A stretch of DNA of 63,228 nucleotides from contig NZ_AKJS01000078.1 in assembly GCF_000282215.1 (NCBI RefSeq), positions 1-63,228 of the forward strand. The letters run 5' to 3'. Positions 28,240 to 36,427 of the stretch are shown here, in pieces. Below the pieces are notes generated by a model. That model searched no databases. It was given only the letters and a program-made list of their open reading frames with translations, and had not been told where the DNA came from. The position numbers were made by a program, and so were the translations under genes. Position 1 is the stretch's first letter; each line of letters starts with the position of its first letter. The stretch is from Pseudomonas sp. GM21 (GTDB taxonomy: Bacteria; Pseudomonadota; Gammaproteobacteria; Pseudomonadales; Pseudomonadaceae).

Positions 28240-28601
28240 TTACTTCGGCACCTCAACGTTATCCAGCATCCGGTTCGCCGCCAGTTCCGCGAGCATGATG
28301 ATCTGCTGGATCGCCATGGCCGTATGCCGATGCGGCCCTTCCAGATACCCCGCAAAATCACTGGCCATGACAGTGGCCTGGGCCAGGACTCACAGGTGTG
28401 GGCCAAGAGGTCTTCGTCCCGGATATCCGGTGCGAGCATGAACATCGTGCTGGGCTTGCGGGTAGCCGGGGATTTGATGACGCCGGGGTTTAGGTAATGA
28501 TCGAGGGCGCGCTCGGCGGCGTCGTGGAGTTTTTTTGAATCGAGTGATTCGTAGGGGGATGCCGGATCTGTGTCTGGCGGATTTGGCGTTACTTTGAACA
28601 T
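28240..28601 (-). pseudogene. DUF6124-type gene broken by a one-base deletion
   Basis: The N-terminal frame reads MFKVTPNPPDTDPASPYES and continues to LLAHTCES. It then loses frame; the following frame gives AQATVMASDFAGYLEG and ends MLDNVEVPK. Together they match the intact paralogue at 42.4 kb along its whole length. Relative to that gene one C is missing in a CCC run near 28386. A longer ORF on this strand is only read-through after the shift. It could be genuine decay or a sequencing slip. Function unknown. Confidence 0.75.
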
Positions 28602-28822
28602 ATTCATTCGTTCCTGAATGGGCAGCCACGCCTCGCTACTAATACGAGGGGTGGCGGCTGTACGCAGGTTAGTAGACCGGGGAACGAAGGCAAAGCCGGC
28701 GCGTCCGAGGACGCCCTGCGCACAGCCACCATCAGATACAGGCATTGGAATACCTGTTTGACAGACACTTGTGCAGCCTTCAAACCCTCGGGCTACTAAA
28801 CCCGATCACTGGGAATCAGTGA
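28602..28822 (-). ncRNA. Structured leader with complementary hairpin loops (copy A)
   Basis: Read on the minus strand towards the DUF6124-type gene. A hairpin TCACTG-CAGTGA lies at 28806-28822. H1 is CGGG-TTTAGTAG-CCCG at 28789-28804. H2 is GGT-CTACTA-ACC at 28667-28678. H3 is CCTCG-TATTAGTAG-CGAGG at 28631-28649. Loops of H1 and H3 (TTAGTAG) are complementary to H2 (CTACTAA). The paralogue at 42.2 kb keeps the architecture with matching base changes. No name for this element is known to me. Confidence 0.65.
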
Positions 28823-28973
28823 CGGGAATCAAGTTACCGAGGGCATCCAAAGCGCACAAGCCGGCGGATTCTGGCGTAGTCGTAGGTAATGGCGCAAGGC
28901 GTTGTAGCTTTCAGGAAGCATCCTTAAACACCTTTAAACATGTGCTCGAATTTGAGACCGCCATCGCGGTGCT

Positions 28974-29486
28974 TCAGCAATGCGCACCCGCATGCTCAAG
29001 CCGATGAAACAACCGGTTGAAATACACCAGGCTATCCCTCTCCGCGCGCACACCGACATTCGACAACTCAACGAACATCACCGAATGCGACCCGACTTCC
29101 TTGCACTCGGTGATCCGCCCTTCCAGCTGCACCAGTGCATCGCGCAGCAACGGCACGCCGGTGTCGCCTTCGTCCCACAGGTCCCAGGCAAAACGTTCGG
29201 CCATCGACACTTTGGTCATGCCGGCGAAGTGGCGGGCCAGGTCTTCTTGTTCGCCGCACAGAACGTTCACGCACAGATGGCCGTTGGTGCGGAACACATC
29301 GTGGGTGGCGCTGTTGCGGTTTACACAGACCAGCACGGTGGGTGGCGAGTCGGTGACCGAGCACACGGCGCTGGCGGTGATGCCGCATTGTCCGCCGGGG
29401 CCGTTGGTGGTGATGATGTTCACCGCGGCAGGCAGCTGCGCCATGGCGTTGCGAAAGTCGATTTGCTGCTGGCTCAGGTCGGCCAT
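28974..29486 (-). CDS. iacG: Flavin reductase, probable IacG
   Basis: 170 aa, NAD(P)H:flavin oxidoreductase of the HpaC family, which supplies reduced flavin to a two-component monooxygenase. Motifs: FRNAMAQLPAAVNIITTNGP, GITASAVCSVTDSPPTVLVCVNRNS and the closing SLVYFNRLFHRLEH. Alone it could be called hpaC. No HpaB hydroxylase is present, and the iac cluster needs such a reductase for IacA, so iacG is the better call. GAAGGAAGG precedes the ATG. It is divergent from the response-regulator gene and separated from the other iac genes by that gene and an AraC gene. Confidence 0.8.
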   Translation of the reverse strand: MADLSQQQIDFRNAMAQLPAAVNIITTNGPGGQCGITASAVCSVTDSPPTVLVCVNRNSATHDVFRTNGHLCVNVLCGEQEDLARHFAGMTKVSMAERFAWDLWDEGDTGVPLLRDALVQLEGRITECKEVGSHSVMFVELSNVGVRAERDSLVYFNRLFHRLEHAGAHC

Positions 29487-29605
29487 TTCGATGCCCCTTC
29501 CTTCAGGAGGACCGTCGTTGCGCGGCCCTTGGTGATGGAACAAGACTAAGGCCCGGCGCGGCGCGCAGCCATTCTGACGATCCCCATGCCGAGGTGGGCT
29601 TTCCG

Positions 29606-29629
29606 CTAGTCGACTAGGTGGTTTCTTTA
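29606..29629 (+). promoter_or_regulatory. Palindrome plus CTAGG(T/G)G(G/T)TTTCTTTA element, site 1
   Basis: The perfect palindrome CTAGTCGACTAG (29606-29617) overlaps the 16-base element CTAGGTGGTTTCTTTA (29614-29629). The latter is repeated with two changes upstream of iacA (38580-38595). It stands about 115 bases before the response-regulator start, in the same orientation. It is a candidate operator of the iac two-component system. Confidence 0.45.
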
Positions 29630-29744
29630 TCGTCAGGGCCCTTCGCAGTGGGTATCCTGCATTGAGGCGCCACCAAAGGCGCAAGTCCGCCGCAGCGTGC
29701 ACGCGTGCGATAACAATAAATAGAATTTCTCGTGGCAGTCCCTG

Positions 29745-30374
29745 ATGGAAACGCGCAAACCGATTGTTTATATCGTTGATGACGACAAAGACCTGCGCAC
29801 CTCGCTCGCCTGGTTGCTGGAGTCGGTCAGTGTGCAGGCGCAATGCTTTGCCGGTGCTGAAGAGTTCCTGAGCCAGTACGACCCCAAGCAGCCGGCGTGT
29901 CTGGTGCTGGACGTGCGCATGCCGGAAACCAGCGGCTTTCAGTTGCAGGAAATCCTCAACCAGCGCGGCAGCACCCTGCCGACGATTTTCGTCTCGGCCC
30001 ATGGCGACATTCCGATGTCGGTGACGGCGATGAAGAACGGTGCGCTGGATTTCGTCGAGAAGCCCTACAACCCACAGCAGATGATCGACCGCATTCAGGC
30101 CGCGCTGAAGACCGCCGTGCATGCCCAGGCCGATCAGCAGCAACGCCAGAACCTGCAAGGCAAGCTCGCGCTGCTGACCAGCCGGGAACGGGAAGTGTTG
30201 ATGCTGGTGATCGATGGCAAGGCCAGCAAGGTCATTGCTCGCGAGCTGAACATCAGCGTGAAAACCGTTGATGTGCACCGGACCAAGATCAAGGAAAAGA
30301 TGGGCGTGAGCAGCATTGCCATGCTGGTGCGCGAGGTGTTGCATTTGCCGGTGGATGAGCCGGCGCGGCACTGA
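29745..30374 (+). CDS. FixJ/StyR-type response regulator, probable regulator of the iac cluster
   Basis: 209 aa. The receiver domain has YIVDDDKD at the acidic pocket, the phospho-Asp in CLVLDVRMPETSG (about residue 58), and the conserved Lys in FVEKPYNP. The LuxR-type helix-turn-helix reads LTSREREVLMLVIDGKASKVIARELNISVKTVDVHR. StyR, TodT and FixJ are the nearest types, and they control aromatic catabolism or oxygen responses. It is divergent from iacG. Its best partner is the PAS kinase at 38.7 kb on the other flank of iac. Published iac clusters usually carry a MarR repressor; none is seen here. Confidence 0.85.
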   Translation: METRKPIVYIVDDDKDLRTSLAWLLESVSVQAQCFAGAEEFLSQYDPKQPACLVLDVRMPETSGFQLQEILNQRGSTLPTIFVSAHGDIPMSVTAMKNGALDFVEKPYNPQQMIDRIQAALKTAVHAQADQQQRQNLQGKLALLTSREREVLMLVIDGKASKVIARELNISVKTVDVHRTKIKEKMGVSSIAMLVREVLHLPVDEPARH

Positions 30375-30402
30375 ACCTTAATCTTCGGCGGTCATCAGGC
30401 CG

Positions 30403-30477
30403 CCTTCGCGAGCAGGCTCGCTCCCACACTGGAACTGTGTACGCAGGACTAATGTGGGAGCGAGCCTGCTCGCGAAG
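30403..30477. repeat. REPIN between the response regulator and AraC genes
   Basis: Inverted REP units cttcgcgagcaggctcgctc and gagcgagcctgctcgcgaag lie between convergent genes. Confidence 0.85.
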
Positions 30478-30490
30478 AACGATGACTCGG

Positions 30491-31408
30491 TCAGTGGCTA
30501 TAGCGCTTGCGGTACTCACCCGGCGACACGCCGAAGCGTGATTTGAACGCCGAGGAAAAGTAGCTGGAATCCGAGAACCCCCAGGCGTAGCACAGGGCCG
30601 AGAGCTTCTGCTCGACGTCGCAGCGGCGCAGGTTTTCGGCGCAGAAGTCCAGGCGACGATGCTTGATGTATTGCGCCACCACCAGGCCACGCTTGGAAAA
30701 CATCCGGTACAGACCGCGCACCGACATGCCCACCTCTCGGGCAATCAGCTCGGGGCACAGCTCTTCGTCACTGATGTGCTCGTCGATGTAGGCGATGGTT
30801 TTGCGAAATTGCCGCTCGTGGGCATCCACCCCGGCATCGCGCGCGCTGATCCCCGGCAACAACAGACTGACCAAGGCGTCGAGCACGGCTTCGCTTTCCT
30901 GCATCTCCAGCCCTTCCTGACGCTGGGTCTCCAGCACCATGTGGTTGGCGAGGGTGGCCAACGGTGTGCTGGCCGCAATGCGCGTGGCGCAGTTGACGGC
31001 GTTGAAGTGCGAACCGCGCTGTACCACCTGACGCGGCAGGATCAGCGACAACTGGCGGGAATCTTCGTTATAGGTCATGTCACTGGGACGGCAGGCGTCG
31101 ATCAGCGCGATGTCACCACAGCCCAGCTGGGCGCGGTTGTCGCCCTGTTCGAGTTGCGAACTGCCGCGCAGTTGAAACACCGCGTAGTAGTGGCCGTCGC
31201 TGCTGGTGCTGACGTCTTTGCTGGTGCGATACAGATGCACATGGGCCATGTCGACCACACTGAGGTTGATCGCGCCGTTGCGAAATTCTGCCAGTTCACC
31301 GTAAAAATTCGCGTCCAATGCGCGGGCATCGAAGCGCCCACAGGCCTGATTGACCTGGCTTAACCAACTTTCGAATGCAGTGTTGCGCACCGTCGAAGTA
31401 GTACTCAT
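30491..31408 (-). CDS. FeaR-like AraC-family activator within the iac region
   Basis: 305 aa. An N-terminal AraC-binding-like/FeaR sensor domain (about 20-180; YAVFQLRGSSQLEQGDN, GDIALIDACRPSDMTYNEDSRQLSLILP) precedes the AraC helix-turn-helix pair (LIAREVGMSVRGLYRMFSKRG; WGFSDSSYFSSAFKSRFGVSPGEYRK). It is a clear paralogue of the protein at 53.6 kb beside tynA. FeaR activates amine oxidase and arylacetaldehyde dehydrogenase genes in E. coli. Here it lies downstream of iacF on the same strand, after a 150-base gap, with GAGG before the ATG. It may respond to amines or to indole compounds. Confidence 0.87.
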   Translation of the reverse strand: MSTTSTVRNTAFESWLSQVNQACGRFDARALDANFYGELAEFRNGAINLSVVDMAHVHLYRTSKDVSTSSDGHYYAVFQLRGSSQLEQGDNRAQLGCGDIALIDACRPSDMTYNEDSRQLSLILPRQVVQRGSHFNAVNCATRIAASTPLATLANHMVLETQRQEGLEMQESEAVLDALVSLLLPGISARDAGVDAHERQFRKTIAYIDEHISDEELCPELIAREVGMSVRGLYRMFSKRGLVVAQYIKHRRLDFCAENLRRCDVEQKLSALCYAWGFSDSSYFSSAFKSRFGVSPGEYRKRYSH

Positions 31409-31560
31409 GACCGCAGGGCCTCACGTCAGTTTTATTGTTATTTTTCGACCGCTTCGCCGAGCGGTTCGATGAATAGCGGGTAGTGACCGTCGCCTCCTTA
31501 GACGGTCGTGGGGCGCCGATTTAATCGACTCCCACGCAATGTTTCCAGGGGTTTTACCAG

Positions 31561-32511
31561 TTAAAGGTCCAATACCAGACGAGCGGAAAGCGCTCGCGAA
31601 ACGCAGGCGCAAATTTGCTTGTTGCCCGCCTTCTCTTTGTTCGACAAACAGTTGTCGCGGTGTTCCGGAACCCCGTCCAGTACGTCGACGATGCAGGTGC
31701 CGCAGATGCCTTCACGGCATTCAGTGTCGATGTCGCAGCCGTGGGCCTGTAGCACGTCGACCAGACTGGTATTGGCCGGGACCTGAAGCACCACGCCGGA
31801 GCTGGACAGTTCCACTTCAAAACCACCACTCGGGCCAGCATTGGCGGCGGGATCGGCCTGGAAATGCTCCAGGTGAATCGCGTCTTCACTGCGGCTGCGG
31901 GCGGCCACTTCGACCACTTTGTTCATGAACGGCGCGGGACCGCAGGTGTAGACGTGGGCGGCGCTGCCGGCCTGATCCAGGCTTTGGGTCAATGCCGCGT
32001 CCATGTCAGCCGGCTCGACACCGTAATGGAACTGCACATGATCGGCAAAGGTCGTCGCCAACAGTTCGGAAAAAGCCGCGTACTCCGGCGAACGAGCGAA
32101 GTAATGCAAGCGATACGGCTGGCCACTTTCCGCCAGTCGATAGGCCATGCTCAGCAGCGGCGTGACGCCGATGCCGGCGGCGAACAGCACATGTTCGCTG
32201 GCGCTCGGGTCGAGGCGAAACAGGTTGCGCGGGGCACCCATCTCCAGCTCCATGCCCTCTTCCACCTGCTCATGCAGTGCCAGCGAACCACCGCGCGACT
32301 GCGCTTCTTTCTTCACCGCCACCAGATAGGCGCGGCGATCCTGCGGCGGACTGCACAGCGAATACTGGCGGGTCACGCCGGTCGGCCCGGTCAGGTCGAC
32401 ATGCGCTCCCGGTTCATAACTGTCGAGCGGCTGACCGTCACTGCGCACGAGGCGAAAGGAACGGATATCCAGCGCTTCGTCGACGATCCTTTCGATCCTC
32501 ACTTTCATCAT
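31561..32511 (-). CDS. iacF: Rieske-oxygenase reductase, probable IacF
   Basis: About 316 aa iron-sulfur flavoprotein of the phthalate dioxygenase reductase/VanB type. The FMN domain has RQYSLCSPPQDRRAYLVAVK, the NAD domain FAAGIGVTPLLSMAYRL and YTCGPAPFM. A C-terminal plant-type [2Fe-2S] ferredoxin has CREGICGTCIVDVL and DNCLSNKEK. It passes electrons from NADH to the IacC/IacD oxygenase. Two ATG codons follow AGGTGATGCA. It is the last gene of the main iac run, cut off from iacE by 215 bases holding a long inverted repeat. Confidence 0.85.
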   Translation of the reverse strand: MMKVRIERIVDEALDIRSFRLVRSDGQPLDSYEPGAHVDLTGPTGVTRQYSLCSPPQDRRAYLVAVKKEAQSRGGSLALHEQVEEGMELEMGAPRNLFRLDPSASEHVLFAAGIGVTPLLSMAYRLAESGQPYRLHYFARSPEYAAFSELLATTFADHVQFHYGVEPADMDAALTQSLDQAGSAAHVYTCGPAPFMNKVVEVAARSRSEDAIHLEHFQADPAANAGPSGGFEVELSSSGVVLQVPANTSLVDVLQAHGCDIDTECREGICGTCIVDVLDGVPEHRDNCLSNKEKAGNKQICACVSRALSARLVLDL

Positions 32512-32554
32512 TGCATCACCTGAAATACGGTTGATTTTGTTAAATGAGCAGCCT

Positions 32555-32701
32555 GTAGCAGCTGTCGAGCAGCGCGAGGCTGCGTTCGGCTGCGTAGCAG
32601 CCGTCAATCCTGAATACGCGGTCCTCCTGGAGGACCGCAGTGTCTGATTTCACGACTGCTTTGCATTCGAACGCAGCCTCGCGCTGCTCGACAGCTGCTA
32701 C
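32555..32701. repeat. 147-bp long inverted repeat inside the iac operon, family B copy 3
   Basis: It begins gtagcagctgtcgagcagcg and ends cgctgctcgacagctgctac. The arms are diverged relative to the other copies (tcgagcagcgcgaggctgcg in place of ggcgaagcctgcg). It lies between iacE and iacF, where the transcript would form a long hairpin. Confidence 0.85.
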
Positions 32702-32725
32702 ATGAGCTGCGTTGAACGCTTTTTT

Positions 32726-33466
32726 TCAGCGCATGAACAACCCGCCGTTGATGTCCCAGCACGCGCCCGTCACCGAGGCGGCGTGTTCGGCGATCAGCAG
32801 CAACACGCTGTCGGCGATGTACTCCGGGGCGCCGAGGGTGCCGGCCGGGATCATCTTCAGAATCAGCTCCAGACGCTCCGGGGCCACGGTTTCGCGCACG
32901 ATCGGCAAGTCCAGCGGACCCGGCGAGATGCTGTTGACCGTCACGCCTTGCGGCGCCAGTTCACGGGCGAAGACCTTGGTCAGCGTCGCCACGCCGCCCT
33001 TGGCCGCCGCGTAGTGCGCGCCGGTGGCCGTGCCGCCGTTCTGGCCGGCGAGCGAGGCGATGTTGACGATGCGACCAAAGCCGCGCTCGGCAAAGTGCGC
33101 GCCGAACACCTGGCAGGCGACGAACGTGCCGCGCAGGTTGATCGCCATCGACTCGTCGAACTCCTCGGGCGTGATGTCCATCAGCGCCGCCACTTTCGAT
33201 TGGCCGGCATTGTTCACCAGAATGTCGGTACCGCCCCAACGCTCGGCGAGCAGGTCGCGGGCCCGGACAAAATCGGCCTTGTTACGCACATCCAGCTCGA
33301 TGGCGACGGCAGTCGCGCCGCTGCCATCGAGTTCCGCCGCCAACTGTTGCACGCCATCGAGGCGCACATCAGCGAGAGCGACGCGATAGCCCGCCGCGTG
33401 CAAGCGACGGGCGATGCATTCGCCGAGACCACGCGAAGCGCCGGTTACAAGAGCTACTCGGTTCAT
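32726..33466 (-). CDS. iacE: Short-chain dehydrogenase/reductase, probable IacE
   Basis: 246 aa with an NAD(P) fold TGASRGLGECIARRL, NNAG, and catalytic Ser/Tyr/Lys in VNIASLAGQNGG and YAAAKGG. In published IAA catabolism IacE acts on an indole-ring oxidation product (isatin- or dioxindole-type intermediates). The ATG is chosen 11 bases after iacD; an ATG five codons upstream is possible. The C-terminal GACWDINGGLFM is typical of FabG-like enzymes. Confidence 0.85.
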   Translation of the reverse strand: MNRVALVTGASRGLGECIARRLHAAGYRVALADVRLDGVQQLAAELDGSGATAVAIELDVRNKADFVRARDLLAERWGGTDILVNNAGQSKVAALMDITPEEFDESMAINLRGTFVACQVFGAHFAERGFGRIVNIASLAGQNGGTATGAHYAAAKGGVATLTKVFARELAPQGVTVNSISPGPLDLPIVRETVAPERLELILKMIPAGTLGAPEYIADSVLLLIAEHAASVTGACWDINGGLFMR

Positions 33467-33477
33467 GGTGGTGGCCC

Positions 33478-33978
33478 TCACAGCAGGAAGCCGAGCGCGT
33501 TCAGGCAGTCGGTGGAGTTGATCAGGCGCACAACCTTGCGTTCCAGCTTCGCCACACCGTCGACAAAGCGAATGCGGTGGTTGAGGTCGGCCACGAATGG
33601 CGTGTGCACGCCGCGCTTGTAGGCATATAGCACTTGCGCGGAATTGACTTCAACGAGGTCGCCGGCAGCTTCCACCAGACTGAAACGCGAGACCGTGCGG
33701 ACGGTTTTTGCCGCGTCCACCGCCGACGGCGCGAAGCCGGCGGACAGGCGTTCAATGCGCAAGTCACGCATGCGCGCATCGTCGTAGGCGTAGTTGAGCG
33801 TGGCTTCAAAGTCTTCGGTGTCCGGGTCGATCGGCACGATGTACTTGCCGTTCTCGCTCCACAAGGTCGCCCATTCGGCATAGTTCTTGTGGTCGAGCAG
33901 TTCGGCTTCGCGCCAGATGAATTCGATGGCCTGAGCCAACGGACCGGAAAAACCGTTCAGGGTGTCTTGATTGCTCAT
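33478..33978 (-). CDS. iacD: Aromatic-ring-hydroxylating dioxygenase small subunit, probable IacD
   Basis: 166 aa beta subunit with the cone-like NTF2 fold of ring-hydroxylating oxygenases (AIEFIWREAELLDHKNYAEWATLW; INSTDCLNALGFLL at the end). It has a structural role with IacC. The ATG overlaps the iacC stop by four bases (ATGA), which indicates translational coupling. Confidence 0.87.
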   Translation of the reverse strand: MSNQDTLNGFSGPLAQAIEFIWREAELLDHKNYAEWATLWSENGKYIVPIDPDTEDFEATLNYAYDDARMRDLRIERLSAGFAPSAVDAAKTVRTVSRFSLVEAAGDLVEVNSAQVLYAYKRGVHTPFVADLNHRIRFVDGVAKLERKVVRLINSTDCLNALGFLL

Positions 33979-35258
33979 TGGCTCATCATCCTCTTCCACA
34001 TGTCATAGGCACCGCGCATGCCGCCCTCGTCGGTGGCGTGGGACACCTTGTCGCCGTTCTCGGCGGTGATTTCGCGATTAAGGCCGCGATTGACCAGGAT
34101 TGGCGCGTCGACGCCGGCGTACGAGCCGCGCTGCACACGGTCCCACGCCTCGGCATCATCCGGGGTGCCGAAACCGAACGGGCCCTGGAAGTGTTCGTGA
34201 ACGCGCATGCGTTCGCGGTTGGCGATTTCCGGGCCGCCGTCCATGCCGAGGGCGACATGGCGGATCTCGGTTTCGGTGACCGAGACCGGGCGCAGCACGC
34301 GGAAGAACGACATCGACATCGCCACGTTCGGGAACAGGTTCAGGTTGAACCCGGCGCCGTGCAGCGAACGTACGATGCGGCGCACTTGATCCGCCGGCAT
34401 GGTTTTCGACAGTTCTTCGGTGACGTGGGCGAAGCGCTCTTGCAGCTGTTCAGTGCCGTCGTCGTGATCGAGATCGACGTGCTCCGGCACCATCACCATC
34501 ACGCTGTGGCCATTGCCCAGGGAGTGGGTGACCGCTTGTTCGTCGGTCATGAACGAGAGCATTTCCGAGGTTTCTTCATCCACCGACGACATGAACGACT
34601 TGTGCACGATCGGGAAGTGATAACCGTCGGTGGTGTTTTCCAGCTGGATCTTCCAGTTGCCCTTGAAGCTGAACTTGTGCTCGCCCTGGGTCTTGATCGG
34701 GTAACCGGCGCCCTGCTTCATGAACAGGTCCATCCAGTGCTTGGCACCGCCGAGGAAGTCTTCCAGCGGTTCAATCTCGTCGTTGTAGCTGGCGAAGACC
34801 ATGCCGGCGTAGCTTTCCACGCGCAGGCTGGTCAGCGGCAATTCAGACTTTTCCAGAATGCCTTCGTAGCCGTCCGGGTATGGCAGCGCACGCAGTTTGC
34901 CGTCCAGGCCATACGACCAGCTGTGGTACGGGCAGGTGAAACCGGTGGCGTTGCCTTTGTGCTTCTCGCACACGGTGGCGCCACGGTGGCGGCAGCGGTT
35001 TTCCAGGACGTTGATGTTGTTCTTCTTGTCGCGAACAACGATCACCGGACGACGGCCGATGGTGGCGGTCTTGAAGTCGCCGCTATTGCGCACTTCGCTT
35101 TCGTGGGCCACCCACACCCAGGTGCGGTAGAAAATCTTGTCCAGCTCGGCTTCGAACAGGGCTGGATCGTTGTACAGCGAGACGTCGACGCGGTCGTGAC
35201 TGACCAGTTCGTCGGGGCTTTTCGATGATGCGATCAGCCGGTATTCATGAGTGCTCAT
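33975..35258 (-). CDS. iacC: Rieske non-haem iron dioxygenase large subunit, probable IacC
   Basis: 427 aa. The Rieske [2Fe-2S] cluster ligands are CRHRGATVCEKHKG and CPYHSWSYG (residues about 88-120). The mononuclear iron site is NTTDGYHFPIVHKSF near residue 210 plus a downstream Asp. In the iac pathway this oxygenase acts on the oxidised indole ring to yield catechol. It is coupled to iacD and follows iacH by 20 bases. Confidence 0.9.
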   Translation of the reverse strand: MSTHEYRLIASSKSPDELVSHDRVDVSLYNDPALFEAELDKIFYRTWVWVAHESEVRNSGDFKTATIGRRPVIVVRDKKNNINVLENRCRHRGATVCEKHKGNATGFTCPYHSWSYGLDGKLRALPYPDGYEGILEKSELPLTSLRVESYAGMVFASYNDEIEPLEDFLGGAKHWMDLFMKQGAGYPIKTQGEHKFSFKGNWKIQLENTTDGYHFPIVHKSFMSSVDEETSEMLSFMTDEQAVTHSLGNGHSVMVMVPEHVDLDHDDGTEQLQERFAHVTEELSKTMPADQVRRIVRSLHGAGFNLNLFPNVAMSMSFFRVLRPVSVTETEIRHVALGMDGGPEIANRERMRVHEHFQGPFGFGTPDDAEAWDRVQRGSYAGVDAPILVNRGLNREITAENGDKVSHATDEGGMRGAYDMWKRMMSQ

Positions 35259-35278
35259 GCGGTTCTCCTCATGGCTTT

Positions 35279-36427
35279 TTATGACTTGTTTTTAGGGGTA
35301 GGCCGTTCACCGGCCATGCTCTGTTGCAGCTGCGCACCAAAGGCGCAAACCAATTCGTCCTGATCTTTACGGCCGACAATCTGCAGGCCGACCTTCAGCC
35401 CGCCGCAATCCAGTTCCACCGGCACCGTCAGCGCCGGATGGCCGCTGAGGTTGAAAGGGCGTACCAGCGGGGTCATGCCGGCCACGGCTTTGCTCGCGCT
35501 GCGGGCTTCGATCAGCGTTGGCGGCAGGCTCGGCATCGTCGGCAACAGCAGCACGGCGAACTGCTCCAGCGCCGCGTCCACTTGCTGACTGAAGCGCTCG
35601 CGGACTTTCTCCGCTTGCGCCAGGTCGGCGGCGCTGGTGCGGCTGGCGGCCAGCAGGCGTTGCTCGACATCCGCACCGATCAAGCCTTTGCCGGTGAGGT
35701 GGCCGAACGCCGCCCAGTTTTCAAAATTGATCACGGTCAAACCGGCAGCGAACGCCGCTTCAAATTCGCTCAGGCGTAGAGTGCTGCGACGCCAGCCGGC
35801 GCGGTCGGCGGCAGCGCCGAGGCTCGCTTGCAAATGCGGATCGCAGTCGACTTCGAGGAAGCCGACAGAGGCATTGCTTGACGGCAAACCTTGAACCTGA
35901 AAACCAGGGCAGATCACTTGCATCGCGGCGATCAGGTCCGCCATGTCGGCGGCGAACGGTCCGACGCAATCGAGGCTGGACTCCGCCGGATGCGCACCGA
36001 CCCGGCTGACGCGGCCGTAAGTCGGTTTCAACCCGGCAATGCCGCAGCACGCCGCCGGCACCCGCACCGAGCCACCGGTGTCAGTGCCAATGGCGATGTC
36101 CGCCAAACCGCCCGCAACTGCAGCGGCCGAACCGCTGGAGGAACCGCCCGGAACGCGATCCGGCGCTTGCGGGTTGATCGGTGTGCCGGTCCAGTCGTTG
36201 ATGCCGGTAACGCCAAACGCCAACTCGTGCATGTTGGTCTTGCCAACTATCTGCCAGCCAGCGTCGAGGATTGCGTCAACGACATCGGCGTTGCGGGTAG
36301 CCGGCGCCGCATCGGCAAACGCGCGGCTGCCGGAACGGGTCGCATGCCCGGCAATGTCGATGGAGTCTTTGATCGCGACCCGTTTGCCGCTGCCACCGAT
36401 CAAGAATTCGCTGATAAACGTGCTCAT
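35279..36427 (-). CDS. iacH: Amidase, probable IacH
   Basis: 382 aa amidase-signature protein. The Ser-cisSer-Lys triad is in VAIKDSID (Lys19), PGGSSSGSAAAVAGG and GTDTGGSVRVPAACCG. It is proposed to open an amide or lactam intermediate in IAA breakdown; its exact step is not certain. The start MSTFISEF overlaps the iacI stop (ATGA). A much longer upstream frame within iacI is rejected. Confidence 0.86.
   Translation of the reverse strand: MSTFISEFLIGGSGKRVAIKDSIDIAGHATRSGSRAFADAAPATRNADVVDAILDAGWQIVGKTNMHELAFGVTGINDWTGTPINPQAPDRVPGGSSSGSAAAVAGGLADIAIGTDTGGSVRVPAACCGIAGLKPTYGRVSRVGAHPAESSLDCVGPFAADMADLIAAMQVICPGFQVQGLPSSNASVGFLEVDCDPHLQASLGAAADRAGWRRSTLRLSEFEAAFAAGLTVINFENWAAFGHLTGKGLIGADVEQRLLAASRTSAADLAQAEKVRERFSQQVDAALEQFAVLLLPTMPSLPPTLIEARSASKAVAGMTPLVRPFNLSGHPALTVPVELDCGGLKVGLQIVGRKDQDELVCAFGAQLQQSMAGERPTPKNKS

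Noticed and set aside
27993..28745. A 250-codon open frame across the DUF6124-type region
   Set aside because: Only its middle part is real protein. After the lost base it continues out of frame through REP and chemoreceptor 3' sequence.
28974..29486. Naming the flavin reductase hpaC
   Set aside because: The family allows it, but no HpaB monooxygenase is present. The iac cluster requires a flavin reductase, so iacG is the better context call.
33978..35228. A 416-codon open frame opposite iacC
   Set aside because: It is Val/His-rich with no recognisable fold. The other strand encodes a Rieske oxygenase with all cluster ligands.
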